DNA of 64,000 bases. It comes from Brevundimonas sp. NIBR11. GTDB taxonomy: Bacteria > Pseudomonadota > Alphaproteobacteria > Caulobacterales > Caulobacteraceae. The stretch lies in NCBI RefSeq assembly GCF_027912535.1, contig NZ_CP115465.1:1282001-1346000 (forward strand), in the 5' to 3' direction. Shown here in pieces: positions 44,332-53,678 of the stretch (position 1 is its first letter; the number at the start of each line of letters is the position of its first letter). A program made the translations under genes and the position numbers. The notes under the pieces are model-generated. The model made no database searches. It was given only the letters and a program-made list of their open reading frames with translations, and was not told the DNA's origin.

Positions 44332-45408
44332 TTGCCAACGCCCACCCTTATTTCTCTCGACGCCATGGGCGGCGACCATGGTCCGCCCGTCGTCGTCGGC
44401 GGCATCCGCGACTATATCCGTCGCCATGGCGGGGAGGGGGTCAGCTTCCTGCTGCACGGGGACGAGCAGGCGATCGTGGCCGAATTGGCGAAGCACAACC
44501 TGACCTCCGATCTCTGCGATGTCCGGCACACGGCGACCAAGGTGGCCTCGGACGAGAAGCCGGCAACTGCGATGCGACGCGGCAAGGGCACCAGCCTGTG
44601 GAACGCCATCGAGTGCGTGAAGTCGGGCGAGGCCGGGGCCGTTGTCTCGGCCGGCAACACCGGCGCCCTGATGGCGATCTCCAAACTGATCCTGCGTATG
44701 TCTGCGTCGGGGTTGGAGCGTCCGGCCATCGTGGCGAGTTGGCCCACACTGCGTGGAGTCACCGCCGTGCTGGACGTCGGCGCCAACATCGAGAGCGATG
44801 CGGAACAGCTGGTCGAGTTCGCCATCATGGGCGAGGCTTTCCACGCCGCGGTTCATGGCGTGGCTCGCCCGACCATCGGCGTCCTGAACGTCGGCTCCGA
44901 GGACATGAAGGGCCACGAGGAGGTGCGGGAGGCCGCCCGCATTCTGCGCGAGGGCGGGCTGGGGCTGAATTATCATGGCTTTGTCGAGGGCGACGACATC
45001 GCCAAGGGCACGGTCGACGTGGTCGTCACCGACGGCTTCACCGGCAATATCGCACTGAAGACCGCCGAGGGCGTGGCGCGCTTCATCTCCAGCCTGTTGC
45101 GCGAGGCTCTGACCTCGAGCCTGCAGGCCAAGGCGGGAGCCTTCATCGCCATGCCGGCGCTGAAGGCCATGGGCCAAAAGATCGATCCCAGCGCCATCAA
45201 CGGCGGCCCCCTGCTGGGTCTGAACGGCATCGTGGTGAAGAGCCACGGCGGCGCCGACGCCAAGGGCTTCGGAAACGCCATCCGCATCGCTGTCGATCTG
45301 GCCCGCAGCGACTATATGCAGACGGTCGGGGCGAACCTCAGCCGTCTGACCGACGTCATGCACGCGGCCCAAGCCGCCCCATCCCAGGTCCAAGAGAGCG
45401 TCTCGTGA
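44332..45408 (+). CDS. plsX: Phosphate acyltransferase PlsX
   Basis: A 358-residue enzyme that converts acyl-ACP to acyl-phosphate for phospholipid synthesis. Marks are ISLDAMGGDHGPPVVVGG, SAGNTGALMAISK, VLNVGSEDMKGHE and DGFTGNIALKTAEG. It starts with TTG, preceded by GGAG about a dozen bases upstream. It overlaps fabH by four bases, so acyl-phosphate formation and fatty-acid initiation are coupled genetically. Confidence 0.96.
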   Translation: MPTPTLISLDAMGGDHGPPVVVGGIRDYIRRHGGEGVSFLLHGDEQAIVAELAKHNLTSDLCDVRHTATKVASDEKPATAMRRGKGTSLWNAIECVKSGEAGAVVSAGNTGALMAISKLILRMSASGLERPAIVASWPTLRGVTAVLDVGANIESDAEQLVEFAIMGEAFHAAVHGVARPTIGVLNVGSEDMKGHEEVREAARILREGGLGLNYHGFVEGDDIAKGTVDVVVTDGFTGNIALKTAEGVARFISSLLREALTSSLQAKAGAFIAMPALKAMGQKIDPSAINGGPLLGLNGIVVKSHGGADAKGFGNAIRIAVDLARSDYMQTVGANLSRLTDVMHAAQAAPSQVQESVS

Positions 45409-46382
45409 GCGTCATCCGCAGCGCCGTCACCGGCGTCGGTTCCTTCCTGCCGGAACAGGTAGTGACCAACGCCGACCTGGCCGAGTTCGTCGATACGTCC
45501 GACGAATGGATCATCGAGCGCACCGGCATCCGCCAGCGCCACAAGGCCCGCGACGACCAGCCGACCAGCGATCTGGCCGCCGAGGCGGCGAAGAAGGCGC
45601 TTGCCGATGCGGGCAAGACGGCCGCCGACGTCGACATGATCATCGTCGCCACCACGACGCCGGACATGACCTTCCCGGCCACGGCCTCCATCGTTCAGAG
45701 GAAGATCGGCGCTCCGACCTGCATCGCCTTCGACGTCCAGGCGGTCTGCTCGGGCTTCGTCTACGCCCTGAGCGTCGCCGACGGCTTCGTGGCGCGCGGC
45801 CTGGCCAAATGCGCCCTGGTCATCGGCGCGGAAGAGATGACCAGGCTGATGGACTGGAACGACCGGACGACCTGCGTTCTGTTCGGCGACGGCGCCGGCG
45901 CCATCGTGGTCGAGCCGCGAGAGGGGCAGGGGACGACCGCCGATCAGGGCCTGCTCGGCTTCGCCCTGCGCTCCGACGGAACCAAGACGGACCTGCTCTA
46001 TGTCGACGGCGGGCCCTCCACGACGGGTCAGGTCGGTCACCTGCGGATGGCCGGCAACCAGGTCTTCCGCCACGCCGTGGTGAATATCGCCGAGGCCATC
46101 ACCGCCTGCTGCGAGGCCTCCGGCATCACCGTGCCCGAGGTCGACTGGTTCGTGCCGCACCAGGCCAATCAGCGAATCATCAAGGGCGTCGGCGACCGGC
46201 TGGGCCTTGACGAGGAGAAGGTGATCTCCACCGTCGCCACTCACGCCAACACCTCGGCCGCCTCGATTCCGCTGGCTCTGGACGCCGCGATCCAGGACGG
46301 GCGCATCAAGCGCGGTGATCTTGTCCTGCTGGAGGCCATGGGCGGCGGTCTGACCTGGGGCGCCTGCGCTTTCCGGCTGTAA
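45405..46382 (+). CDS. fabH: 3-oxoacyl-ACP synthase III
   Basis: A 325-residue condensing enzyme that starts fatty-acid synthesis from acetyl-CoA and malonyl-ACP. The triad is Cys115 (VQAVCSGF), His252 (VPHQANQRII) and Asn282 (HANTSAASIPL). It starts at GTG 45405 within the plsX stop; an open frame continuing further upstream is antisense-like shadow of plsX and not used. The glycine-rich end GGGLTWGACAFRL is normal. Confidence 0.97.
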   Translation: MSVIRSAVTGVGSFLPEQVVTNADLAEFVDTSDEWIIERTGIRQRHKARDDQPTSDLAAEAAKKALADAGKTAADVDMIIVATTTPDMTFPATASIVQRKIGAPTCIAFDVQAVCSGFVYALSVADGFVARGLAKCALVIGAEEMTRLMDWNDRTTCVLFGDGAGAIVVEPREGQGTTADQGLLGFALRSDGTKTDLLYVDGGPSTTGQVGHLRMAGNQVFRHAVVNIAEAITACCEASGITVPEVDWFVPHQANQRIIKGVGDRLGLDEEKVISTVATHANTSAASIPLALDAAIQDGRIKRGDLVLLEAMGGGLTWGACAFRL

Positions 46383-46453
46383 CAGCCGCGCTGGACTTTG
46401 ACTTCGCCCGCTTTTCGCCGTTTATGGGGAGGCTGGGATGAGAGGGGACGACA

Positions 46454-46762
46454 TTGGGCGAACTGCAGACCTTGACGCGCGCGGACCTCTGCGAAGCCGT
46501 CCATGAAGAAGTCGGCCTGTCGCGACAGGAATGCTCGTCGATGGTCGAGCGTACCCTGGAGCTGATCGTCGAAAGCCTGGAACAGGGCGAGACGGTCAAA
46601 CTGTCCGGTTTCGGGGTCTTCCAGGTGCGTGAGAAGCGCGCGCGCATGGGCCGCAATCCCAAGACGGGCGAGCCGGCGGCGATCAATCCGCGTCGGGTCA
46701 TCAGCTTCCGCGCCTCCCAGATCATGAAATCCCGCGTGCACGGCGCGGGCGCCGACGCCTGA
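46454..46762 (+). CDS. ihfA: Integration host factor alpha subunit
   Basis: A 102-residue HU/IHF-fold DNA-bending protein. [20 protein letters not shown] and [35 protein letters not shown] (beta-arm with the intercalating Pro) show the alpha-subunit type. It starts with TTG after an AGGGGA ribosome site. It overlaps the MerR gene by one base. Partner ihfB is not in the window. Confidence 0.95.
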   Translation: MGELQTLTRADLCEAVHEEVGLSRQECSSMVERTLELIVESLEQGETVKLSGFGVFQVREKRARMGRNPKTGEPAAINPRRVISFRASQIMKSRVHGAGADA

Positions 46763-47187
46763 TGGCCAAAGGCCCCGACGCCTTCCGGACCATTTCGGAG
46801 GCCGCCGAGGCCGTGGGCGCGCCACAGCATGTGCTGCGCTTCTGGGAAACCAAATTCCCGTTCGTCGCGCCCGTGAAGCGCGCGGGAGGGCGCCGATTTT
46901 ATCGGCCGCAGGACATCGTGGTGCTGAAGGCCATTCGTCGCCTGCTTCACGACGAAGGTCTGACCATCAAGGGCGTGCAGCGTCTTTACAAGGATCAGGG
47001 TCTGGCGCGACTGGCCGCCTATGGCGATCCGGATGCGGCCTTCGCCATGGATGCGGAGGCCGCCACGGCGACCGAAAACCGCCCACCGGCCGTAGCAGGA
47101 GCCGGCAAGTCCGAGCGCGAACTCAGGGCGATTCTGGCTGATCTGGAGAGCGCGCGCGCGCGTCTGGACGCCGTTCTGGCGGGCTGA
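46762..47187 (+). CDS. MerR family transcriptional regulator
   Basis: A 141-residue protein with an N-terminal MerR winged helix: [26 protein letters not shown], then [36 protein letters not shown]. The effector region is short and lacks cysteines, so it is not a metal sensor. The ihfA-merR pair is conserved in alphaproteobacteria. A short predicted coiled coil ([22 protein letters not shown]) forms the C-terminus, probably the dimer helix. Confidence 0.9.
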   Translation: MAKGPDAFRTISEAAEAVGAPQHVLRFWETKFPFVAPVKRAGGRRFYRPQDIVVLKAIRRLLHDEGLTIKGVQRLYKDQGLARLAAYGDPDAAFAMDAEAATATENRPPAVAGAGKSERELRAILADLESARARLDAVLAG

Positions 47188-47222
47188 TCTGCCCGCTCCG
47201 ACCACCCAAACTACAAATGCAA

Positions 47223-47248
47223 AAGGGGCCGTCCAAAGACGACCCCTT
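47223..47248 (-). terminator. Rho-independent terminator of tRNA-Pro
   Basis: On the minus strand an 11-bp stem AAGGGGTCGTC / GACGGCCCCTT (one G-T pair) with a four-base loop is followed by TTTT. It begins 30 bases after the tRNA CCA end. Confidence 0.8.
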
Positions 47249-47277
47249 ATACATCCGACATCTATTCGATGAGTAGA

Positions 47278-47354
<77 letters not shown>

Positions 47355-47363
47355 AGACGCGGG

Positions 47364-47392
47364 TCTATAGCGAGGGGTTTGCGTCGCCGCAA
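47364..47392 (-). promoter_or_regulatory. Likely promoter of tRNA-Pro(GGG)
   Basis: Reading the minus strand, -35 TTGCGG (47387-47392) and -10 TATAGA (47364-47369) are separated by 17 bases, and the -10 box lies nine bases before the tRNA 5' end. This is similar to the box pair before tRNA-Glu at 59070. Confidence 0.55.
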
Positions 47393-47425
47393 ACGAGAAA
47401 ACGCACAGCCTCGATTTCGTCCGCG

Positions 47426-47644
47426 TCAGTTCTGCTTCTTCTTCAGGAAAGGCTTGCCCTCGGCCCAGGACATCAGCGGCAAGAGCGGCACGCCCCAAAG
47501 GGTCCCGGCCAGACCGTAGAAGGCCAGGGTCGCCAGCGGGTGGTCGGGCACACGGGCCCCGACGGCGATGACCAGCCAGACGTAGAAACCCAGAAAGACA
47601 AGGATGCCGATCGAGGCCACGGCCCGGCGCGCCCGAAGCCCCAT
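47426..47644 (-). CDS. Small membrane protein, DUF2842-like
   Basis: A 72-residue protein with two transmembrane helices (about residues 8-28 and 40-58) and a basic C-terminal tail ending KKKQN. The pattern [25 protein letters not shown] fits the DUF2842 family of alphaproteobacteria. The ATG overlaps the stop of the upstream membrane gene (TGATG), indicating coupling. Function unknown. Confidence 0.75.
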   Translation of the reverse strand: MGLRARRAVASIGILVFLGFYVWLVIAVGARVPDHPLATLAFYGLAGTLWGVPLLPLMSWAEGKPFLKKKQN

Positions 47645-47907
47645 CAGCGAGTGTTCCGGAACAGATAATAGGTGATCAGGCACAGGATCGTGCCGGCGGC
47701 GGACCAGAGCACCCAGCCGAACTCATCCATCGTCGAGGCGCCGAACACCCGGACCGCCAGGAACCAGCCGCAGGCCGCGCCGACGAAAGCGACCAGCGAC
47801 GCGGCGAACAGGCCGCGACGGCCGGTCAGCAGATCCGCGATCCAGGCGAGGGCGAAGGCGCCCCCGGCGGCGACGACCACATCGGCGTATTCCAACACAG
47901 CTTCCAA
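47644..47907 (-). CDS. Small membrane protein of unknown function
   Basis: An 87-residue protein with three predicted transmembrane helices: about residues 9-25, 32-52 and 62-82. It is cytosol-facing between them (DLLTGRRGL). I choose TTG 47907 because GGAGGT lies seven bases upstream and the hydrophobic part begins directly; frames extending upstream run into the divergent ctaA leader. It resembles small proteins labelled transglycosylase-associated in relatives, but I would not name it so. Coupled to the DUF2842-like gene. Confidence 0.65.
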   Translation of the reverse strand: MEAVLEYADVVVAAGGAFALAWIADLLTGRRGLFAASLVAFVGAACGWFLAVRVFGASTMDEFGWVLWSAAGTILCLITYYLFRNTR

Positions 47908-48042
47908 GCGCGGACCTCCAGCCAGGCCGGCTTGCGACCTCGCGTCATGACTTCGGACTTTGATCTCGCCACGATCGGAGGGCATACCGCCACGGTCGCA
48001 CGAGTTTGGCGACACTGTATCCGTCGGAGCGTCAGGCGTCGA

Positions 48043-49140
48043 ATGAACCGTTTCAGAAGCCGGGACCAATCCAAAGCCGTTGCGATCTGGCTGTTCTTCT
48101 GCGCCGCCATGGTGTTTTCCATGGTGGTCATCGGAGGCATCACCCGGCTGACAGGCTCAGGGCTCTCGATCACCGAATGGAAGCCGATCATGGGCGCGAT
48201 CCCGCCGATGACGCCCGCCGATTGGAACGACGCCTTCGAAAAGTACAAGGCGATCCCGCAATACGCCCAGGTCAATGCCGGTATGTCGCTGGGCGAGTTC
48301 CAGGGCATCTTCTGGTGGGAGTGGCTGCACCGGCTGGTCGGGCGGCTGGTCGGCGCTGTGTTCGCCCTGCCATTCTTTGCCTTCCTCCTGTTCCGCCTGA
48401 TGCCCGAGCGGTCGTTCTTCGGCCGGATGGCCATGCCGACGCGGCTCATCTGGCGCTGTGCGGTTCTGCTCGCCTTGGGCGGGCTTCAGGGACTGATCGG
48501 CTGGTGGATGGTGTCCTCGGGGCTCTCGGAACGGGTCGATGTCGCGCCGGAGCGGCTGGCGACCCATCTAGGGCTGGCGTTGCTGATCTTCGCCGGACTG
48601 ATCTGGACGGGGCTGGAAGCCTGGTCGGGGGAAGAGCATTCGCGCTCGCCCGTCGGCTGGAGCCGAGGCGCGACAGTCCTGCTGGGCGCGGTCTTCGTCC
48701 AGTGCCTGCTGGGCGGCCTCGTAGCCGGGGCCAAGGCGGGCTTCATCTACACCGACTGGCCCTTGATGAATGGCGCGATCATCGCGCCGGTGGAGTGGGG
48801 TCTGGGCGGACTGGCCTTCCTGCACGACCACGCCCTCGTCCAGTTCAATCACCGGATCTTCGCTTATGGCCTGTTGATCGGCGGGACCGTCTACGCGGTC
48901 CAGGCCTGGCGCTGGCGGCTGGCCGAGGGACTGGGCGTCTCGGCCTTCCTGGTGGCCGGGGCGCTTTGGGTTCAGGCCGCGCTGGGCATCGTCACACTGA
49001 TCAACGCCGTGCCCCTGTGGCTGGGCGGGCTGCATCAGGCTGGCGCCGCGGTCGTCCTCGCGCTCGCGACGGCCAATCTGTGGTTGGTTCGACGCTCTCA
49101 GCCCCGTCTTTTCATGTCGGGACCCCGCAGAACGCGGTGA
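48043..49140 (+). CDS. ctaA: Haem A synthase (CtaA/Cox15)
   Basis: A 365-residue membrane protein with eight helices that oxidises haem O to haem A for aa3-type cytochrome oxidase. The histidine ligands lie in [30 protein letters not shown] and [31 protein letters not shown] is the strong family start. ATG 48043 leaves a short basic N-terminus; longer starts would overlap the divergent small membrane gene. It uses haem from the pathway begun by hemA and hemB here. Confidence 0.96.
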   Translation: MNRFRSRDQSKAVAIWLFFCAAMVFSMVVIGGITRLTGSGLSITEWKPIMGAIPPMTPADWNDAFEKYKAIPQYAQVNAGMSLGEFQGIFWWEWLHRLVGRLVGAVFALPFFAFLLFRLMPERSFFGRMAMPTRLIWRCAVLLALGGLQGLIGWWMVSSGLSERVDVAPERLATHLGLALLIFAGLIWTGLEAWSGEEHSRSPVGWSRGATVLLGAVFVQCLLGGLVAGAKAGFIYTDWPLMNGAIIAPVEWGLGGLAFLHDHALVQFNHRIFAYGLLIGGTVYAVQAWRWRLAEGLGVSAFLVAGALWVQAALGIVTLINAVPLWLGGLHQAGAAVVLALATANLWLVRRSQPRLFMSGPRRTR

Positions 49141-49317
49141 CTGTATGCGGTATTTTAATACCTCTGATATAAAGTTGTTTTAGATCAGTGGTTTAATGAG
49201 CATTGAGCGTTTCACGCAGCATTGACGCCTGTGGACCTTTCCCCTACTAGCGCGCCTTCGCTCGCTTCGGTCTGTCCGGCGCGACCCCGTTTCGCCTCCT
49301 GTCTTAGGAAACCTCAC

Positions 49318-49794
49318 ATGCTGAAGAGCACCACGGCTTCGCTGAAGCCGGCCGAGGTCGAGAAGAAGTGGATCCATATCGACGCCGAAGGCGTCGTCGT
49401 GGGCCGTCTCGCGACCTTCATCGCCATGCGCTTGCGTGGCAAGCACCTGCCGACCTACACCCCGCACGTCGACTCGGGCGACTACGTCGTCGTCACCAAC
49501 GTCGACAAGGTCGTGTTCACGGGCAAGAAGAACACCGACAAGATCTACTATCGCCACACCGGTCACCCGGGCGGCGTCAAGTCGACGACTCCGCAGAAGG
49601 TCCTGGGCGGCCGCTTCCCCGAGCGCGTGCTCGAGAAGGCCGTCGAGCGCATGATGCCGAAGGAAAGCCCGCTGGCCCGCACGCAGATGACGCACCTGCG
49701 TCTGTTCGCCGGCTCGGCTCACAACCACGAAGCCCAGCAGCCCGAGACGATCGACTTCGCCGGCCGCTCGGCCAAGAACACCCGGAGCCTCTAA
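49318..49794 (+). CDS. rplM: 50S ribosomal protein L13
   Basis: A 158-residue ribosomal protein with the signatures [39 protein letters not shown] and the end [16 protein letters not shown]. Start ATG 49318 follows AGGAAA. The 177-base leader upstream is AT-rich (49150-49195), with a GGTATT-2-AATACC hairpin, and probably carries the promoter. Operon with rpsI three bases after its stop. Confidence 0.98.
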   Translation: MLKSTTASLKPAEVEKKWIHIDAEGVVVGRLATFIAMRLRGKHLPTYTPHVDSGDYVVVTNVDKVVFTGKKNTDKIYYRHTGHPGGVKSTTPQKVLGGRFPERVLEKAVERMMPKESPLARTQMTHLRLFAGSAHNHEAQQPETIDFAGRSAKNTRSL

Positions 49795-49797
49795 GCC

Positions 49798-50286
49798 ATG
49801 ACCGACGTCACGCAAGAAGCGACCGGCTTCGACGCCCTGAAGGGCCTCGGCGGTTCGACCGCGGAATCGGCTCCCGAATACGTCCAGAAGCTGGACGCCC
49901 AGGGCCGCGCCTACTCGACCGGCAAGCGCAAGAACGCCATCGCCCGCGTCTGGGTGAAGCCGGGTTCGGGCAAGATCACCGTCAACGGCAAGGACCTGAA
50001 GGCGTATTTCGCCCGTGAGATCCTGCAGATGATGGTCGCCCAGCCTCTGGAAGTCACCGACCGCATGACCCAGTTCGACGTGGTCTGCACGGTCGAGGGT
50101 TCGGGCCTGTCGGGCCAGGCCGGCGCCATCCGCCACGGCCTGTCGCACGCCCTGACGCACTACGAGCCCGGCCTACGCCCGGTCCTGAAGCCGCACGGCT
50201 TCCTGACCCGCGACAGCCGCGTCGTCGAGCGCAAGAAGTACGGCCGCGCCAAGGCCCGCCGTTCCTTCCAGTTCTCGAAGCGCTAG
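49798..50286 (+). CDS. rpsI: 30S ribosomal protein S9
   Basis: A 162-residue protein. The core [28 protein letters not shown] and the end [14 protein letters not shown], which reaches the decoding site, are typical. The 35-residue acidic N-terminal extension is usual in alphaproteobacteria. It ends the rplM-rpsI operon and is followed by a strong terminator. Confidence 0.98.
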   Translation: MTDVTQEATGFDALKGLGGSTAESAPEYVQKLDAQGRAYSTGKRKNAIARVWVKPGSGKITVNGKDLKAYFAREILQMMVAQPLEVTDRMTQFDVVCTVEGSGLSGQAGAIRHGLSHALTHYEPGLRPVLKPHGFLTRDSRVVERKKYGRAKARRSFQFSKR

Positions 50287-50308
50287 TCGCAACCGCGACT
50301 TGGAATAC

Positions 50309-50346
50309 AAAGGCGCTCCGGGGATCACCCGGGGCGCCTTTTTCTT
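50309..50346 (+). terminator. Rho-independent terminator after rpsI
   Basis: A 14-bp stem AAAGGCGCTCCGGG / CCCGGGGCGCCTTT with one G-T pair and a five-base loop ends in TTTTTC. It begins 22 bases beyond the rpsI stop. Confidence 0.92.
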
Positions 50347-50359
50347 TTGGAGTTGGCTC

Positions 50360-50791
50360 ATGTGGACCGCGGCGGCCCTCTTTGCTTCCGCCCTCGTAGT
50401 TGGCTGCACTTCGCAGTCCCACGACCTCCTCTGTTCTGCCGGTGATCTGCGCCTCAACGAGCGGGCGCGGATGGATGTCTATTTCACCTCTGGTGGCGTC
50501 CATGGCGGCAATCTCGCGGTCCCTACAGCGTGCCCCGACACGCCCCTTCTCATGGAGGCCGGGATGGCGACGGCCGATGAGCGCGCCGCGTTCTGGCGCC
50601 GCCTGCAATCCCTGCGGCCCACACGGGGATGGATACCGACGGGGCGAATGACCATCTCAGCGACGGTCAAGCTGGATCAGGATGGAATACCCCGCTTGGA
50701 AATTCATCAGGCGGACAATTTGGAGCAGGCGTACCCACCCGCTCCAATCGCAAATACGCTGCACCTCGATTCACAGAGTACCGCTCCATGA
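50360..50791 (+). CDS. Putative lipoprotein of unknown function
   Basis: A 143-residue protein starting at ATG 50360, with GGAG upstream. Residues 1-16 are a signal with lipobox LVVGC. The mature part has a Cys pair (LLCSAG, TACPDT) and a beta-rich end (RMTISATVKLDQDGIPRLEIHQ). I do not recognise it. It begins just after the rpsI terminator and overlaps argC by four bases, so it may drive argC expression. Confidence 0.7.
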   Translation: MWTAAALFASALVVGCTSQSHDLLCSAGDLRLNERARMDVYFTSGGVHGGNLAVPTACPDTPLLMEAGMATADERAAFWRRLQSLRPTRGWIPTGRMTISATVKLDQDGIPRLEIHQADNLEQAYPPAPIANTLHLDSQSTAP

Positions 50792-51726
50792 CCCACACCA
50801 TCTTCATCGACGGCGAGGCCGGGACCACGGGGCTGGAGATCCGGCAGCGGCTTGAGGGTCGTGCGGACCTGGAATTCATCTCCCTGACCGGCGACAGGCG
50901 TAAGGATCCCGCCGCGCGGGCCGAGGCGCTGAACGCCGCCGACGCCGTGATCCTGTGCCTGCCCGACGAGGCGGCGAAGGAGGCGGTAGCCATGATCGAG
51001 AATCGGGATGTCCGGGTCATCGACGCCTCGACCGCCTTCCGGGTCGCTACGGGCTGGACCTATGGCTTTCCCGAGATGGACGCGGTCCAGCGTGGCGAGA
51101 TCTGCGGCTCGCGCCGGGTGTCAAACCCCGGCTGCTATCCGACCGGGTTCATCGGCCTGATGCGGCCGCTGGTGAAGGCTGGGCTCGTGCCCGCCGACTG
51201 GCCGGTGACGGTCAACGCCGTGTCGGGCTATTCCGGCGGCGGCAAGGCCATGATCGCCGAGTTCGAGGGCGGGCAGGGCGCTCCCGCCTACCGCGCCTAC
51301 GGCCTGTCGCTGCAGCACAAGCATGTGCCGGAGATGACGAAGCACTCGGGCCTGAAGCGCGACGTCCTGTTCACCCCGGCCGTTGGCGCCTATCGCCAGG
51401 GAATGCTGGTCGAGGTTCCGCTACAGCTCGCCGCCCTGCCCGAGACGCCGTCGATCGACCGCCTGCACGGCTGCCTGGTCGAGGCCTATGACGGCTGCCG
51501 CTTCGTCGAGGTCGCTGGGCTGGACGAGACGGCGGCCATGACCGGACTGGATCCCGAGGGTTTGAACGGCACCAACTCGATGCGCCTGCATGTCTTCGGC
51601 CACCGCGACGGATCGCAGGCACGGCTGGTGGCCCTGCTCGACAACCTCGGCAAGGGGGCGTCCGGCGCGGCGGTGCAGAACCTCAACCTGATGCTGGGGC
51701 TGAACGAGGCGACCGGGCTGAGCTGA
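50788..51726 (+). CDS. argC: N-acetyl-gamma-glutamyl-phosphate reductase, type 2
   Basis: A 312-residue enzyme of the short (AGPR type 2) class that reduces N-acetylglutamyl phosphate in arginine synthesis. It begins HTIFIDGEAGTTGLEIRQRL, with catalytic Cys116 in VSNPGCYPTGF and the late HKHVPEM histidine. The ATG overlaps the lipoprotein gene stop. The rpsI-argC order is common in Caulobacterales; the interposed lipoprotein is less usual. Confidence 0.96.
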   Translation: MTHTIFIDGEAGTTGLEIRQRLEGRADLEFISLTGDRRKDPAARAEALNAADAVILCLPDEAAKEAVAMIENRDVRVIDASTAFRVATGWTYGFPEMDAVQRGEICGSRRVSNPGCYPTGFIGLMRPLVKAGLVPADWPVTVNAVSGYSGGGKAMIAEFEGGQGAPAYRAYGLSLQHKHVPEMTKHSGLKRDVLFTPAVGAYRQGMLVEVPLQLAALPETPSIDRLHGCLVEAYDGCRFVEVAGLDETAAMTGLDPEGLNGTNSMRLHVFGHRDGSQARLVALLDNLGKGASGAAVQNLNLMLGLNEATGLS

Positions 51727-51784
51727 TCCCCGCGTCGGCGTTGCGCCGGTTCCTCGCCTCGCTAGAGTGGCGACGGGGGATGGC

Positions 51785-52804
51785 ATGACACGGGATCACT
51801 ACACCGACCTGGACGGTATGCGCGGCATGCTGGCCTGCACCGTCATGCTGTTCCACTTCGGGCTGAACGGCCTGATCGAGAGGTTGACCCACGGAGCCGT
51901 GCACGGCGGCGAGTGGGGTCTGTGCGTCGATTTCTTCTTCGTCCTCAGCGGCTTTGTGCTGTGCGCGTCGTTCGAGCAGCGTCCGCCGACCGCGCGGGGC
52001 TATGTCATCAAGCGTGTCGCACGGCTGGCCCCGGTCCATCTGTTGACGCTGTTCGCCGTCCTCCTGATCGGCGGCGGATCGGCGTCGACCTGGGCGATCC
52101 TCAGCAATGTGACGATGGTGCACACTTTCGTCGATCAGCCCGCGATCAACTTTCCGGCCTGGAGCGTCGCCCCTGAGCTGTTCGTCCCCTTCCTCGCCGT
52201 GTTCCTCGCGCCCCGGCTTCTGGCGTTCGGACAAAGCACGACGCGAGTGCTGCTCGGCATCGGTCTTGTGGCCGGCATGATCCTCAACGTGCTGCTGATC
52301 ACGGGACACGATGAGAGAGCGTTGCGTGGCGCGGTCGGCATCCTGACCGGGTTTGTCCTGTTCGCCCTCTATCGAAATATGGGCGCAGCGCCCCCGCGAC
52401 CTTCGCTGTTCCTGACCGTGGTCGCCGGCCTGTTCCTCGTCATGGGCTTGTCCAGGACGGCGCCCGAGGTAATCCTGGCCTTCTATCCGCTGTCGTGCCT
52501 CGCCATCCTGTTGGGCGCCAGAACGAGGACCTTACTGTCATCGCCGCCGTTCCAGGCCCTCGGCGCCTGGTCCTACGGCATCTACCTCGTGCACATCCCG
52601 GTCCTGAGGGTCGCAGAGGTCTTCGCCTCCGAGCAGACGCTGGATGGAAACATCCCGATCAAGGCGGCGATGATCGCCGCCACCGTGGGCCTGGCCGCCC
52701 TTCTCTATGTGTCAGTGGAGAAGCCGATCATGCGGTGGGCGGCGGGCGTCGTTCAACGGGGCGGCACGGGCAGCCGAAACCATTTGAATCGGACCGACGT
52801 ATAA
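51785..52804 (+). CDS. Acyltransferase 3 family membrane protein
   Basis: A 339-residue integral membrane O-acyltransferase of the OafA/YrhL/NodX group with about ten helices. The family motif appears as LDGMRGMLACTVMLFHF (His expected to be catalytic), then DFFFVLSGFVLCASF and FPAWSVAPELF, where the S-x-E pattern is present. Such enzymes acylate surface sugars or peptidoglycan. ATG 51785 is chosen; it is six bases upstream of msrB at its 3' end and shares its direction. Confidence 0.88.
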   Translation: MTRDHYTDLDGMRGMLACTVMLFHFGLNGLIERLTHGAVHGGEWGLCVDFFFVLSGFVLCASFEQRPPTARGYVIKRVARLAPVHLLTLFAVLLIGGGSASTWAILSNVTMVHTFVDQPAINFPAWSVAPELFVPFLAVFLAPRLLAFGQSTTRVLLGIGLVAGMILNVLLITGHDERALRGAVGILTGFVLFALYRNMGAAPPRPSLFLTVVAGLFLVMGLSRTAPEVILAFYPLSCLAILLGARTRTLLSSPPFQALGAWSYGIYLVHIPVLRVAEVFASEQTLDGNIPIKAAMIAATVGLAALLYVSVEKPIMRWAAGVVQRGGTGSRNHLNRTDV

Positions 52805-52810
52805 TCCGCC

Positions 52811-53317
52811 ATGACCCAGCCCCTGATCCTGTCCCGCCGGATGCTGCTGCTCGGCGGCGCCGCCACGGCCCTCGCGGCCTGCTCCTCGCCGGGGCAGGCC
52901 GATGCGTCGGAGGCGCAGTACGCCAACTCGCCGTTCCGCCGTGTGACAGACGCCCAATGGCGGCAGCGCCTGCCGGCCGCGAGCTACAATGTCCTGCGCC
53001 ACGAGGGCACGGAGCGGCCCTTCACCAGTCCCCTGAACGACGAGCATCGCGCGGGGACCTTCGTCTGCCGAGGCTGCGAGCTGCCGCTGTTCCAGTCGCG
53101 GACCAAATTCGACAGCGGCACTGGCTGGCCCAGCTTCTACGCGCCGATCGACGGGGCGCTGGGGACCAAGCAGGACTTCGCGATCGGCATCCCGAGGACG
53201 GAGTACCACTGCGCCCGCTGTCTGGGGCATCAGGGGCATGTGTTCGACGACGGACCGCGCCCGACCGGCAAACGCTACTGTAACAACGGCGTCTCGCTGA
53301 GCTTCAGGCCCGCCTAG
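52811..53317 (+). CDS. msrB: Peptide-methionine (R)-S-oxide reductase, exported
   Basis: A 168-residue MsrB that repairs methionine-R-sulfoxide. Zinc cysteines lie in FVCRGCEL and CARCLGHQGH, and the catalytic Cys in RYCNNGVSL. TKFDSGTGWPSF is a hallmark. The N-terminus has a twin-arginine-like SRRMLLLGG and a lipobox LAAC (Cys24), so it is likely a Tat-exported lipoprotein acting in the periplasm. A resolving electron donor is not seen. Overlaps the next convergent gene by 14 bases. Confidence 0.93.
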   Translation: MTQPLILSRRMLLLGGAATALAACSSPGQADASEAQYANSPFRRVTDAQWRQRLPAASYNVLRHEGTERPFTSPLNDEHRAGTFVCRGCELPLFQSRTKFDSGTGWPSFYAPIDGALGTKQDFAIGIPRTEYHCARCLGHQGHVFDDGPRPTGKRYCNNGVSLSFRPA

Positions 53318-53678
53318 CCTTCAGCGCGGACTCGACCGTCACCCCCGCAATCACCGAGGCGAGGATGACAAGAAGGCCGTAGTCGTGGCCGGTCCAGAGC
53401 AGGGGAATGGCCGCGAAGGCCATCACGATCATCGGAAACGCGCCGGCCCAGGCGGCTGTGGCGGGCGTGTCGAGATTGATCAATGGCGGCGTGATCCGCC
53501 CCGTCCTTCCAGCCATCATCCCGTTGCCGACGACGAAGGCGACGACGCATATCACCGCGATGATCGGGTATTTGACCGCGCCGCCGGGCTCGCCGAAGAC
53601 GGCGCCGGTCACGATCAGCAGGCTCAGGGCGATGACGGTCGAGACCGCGAGCAGGAAGTTGGGCTCGATACGCTTCAA
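53304..53678 (-). CDS. Small membrane protein next to phaC, unknown function
   Basis: A 124-residue protein with four predicted transmembrane helices (about residues 9-28, 37-54, 75-93 and 98-115). No family recognised. It starts inside the stop of phaC (ATGA overlap), so it is translated with the PHA synthase. Tail overlaps msrB by 14 bases. Confidence 0.68.
   Translation of the reverse strand: MKRIEPNFLLAVSTVIALSLLIVTGAVFGEPGGAVKYPIIAVICVVAFVVGNGMMAGRTGRITPPLINLDTPATAAWAGAFPMIVMAFAAIPLLWTGHDYGLLVILASVIAGVTVESALKARRA

Noticed and set aside
46383..46453. Separate small gene in front of ihfA
   Set aside because: The region is only 71 bases and contains the ihfA ribosome site; no start with coding character was seen.
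49141..49317. AT-rich region before rplM as an origin or attachment site
   Set aside because: No DnaA-box cluster or integrase gene; it is better explained as the ribosomal operon promoter and leader.
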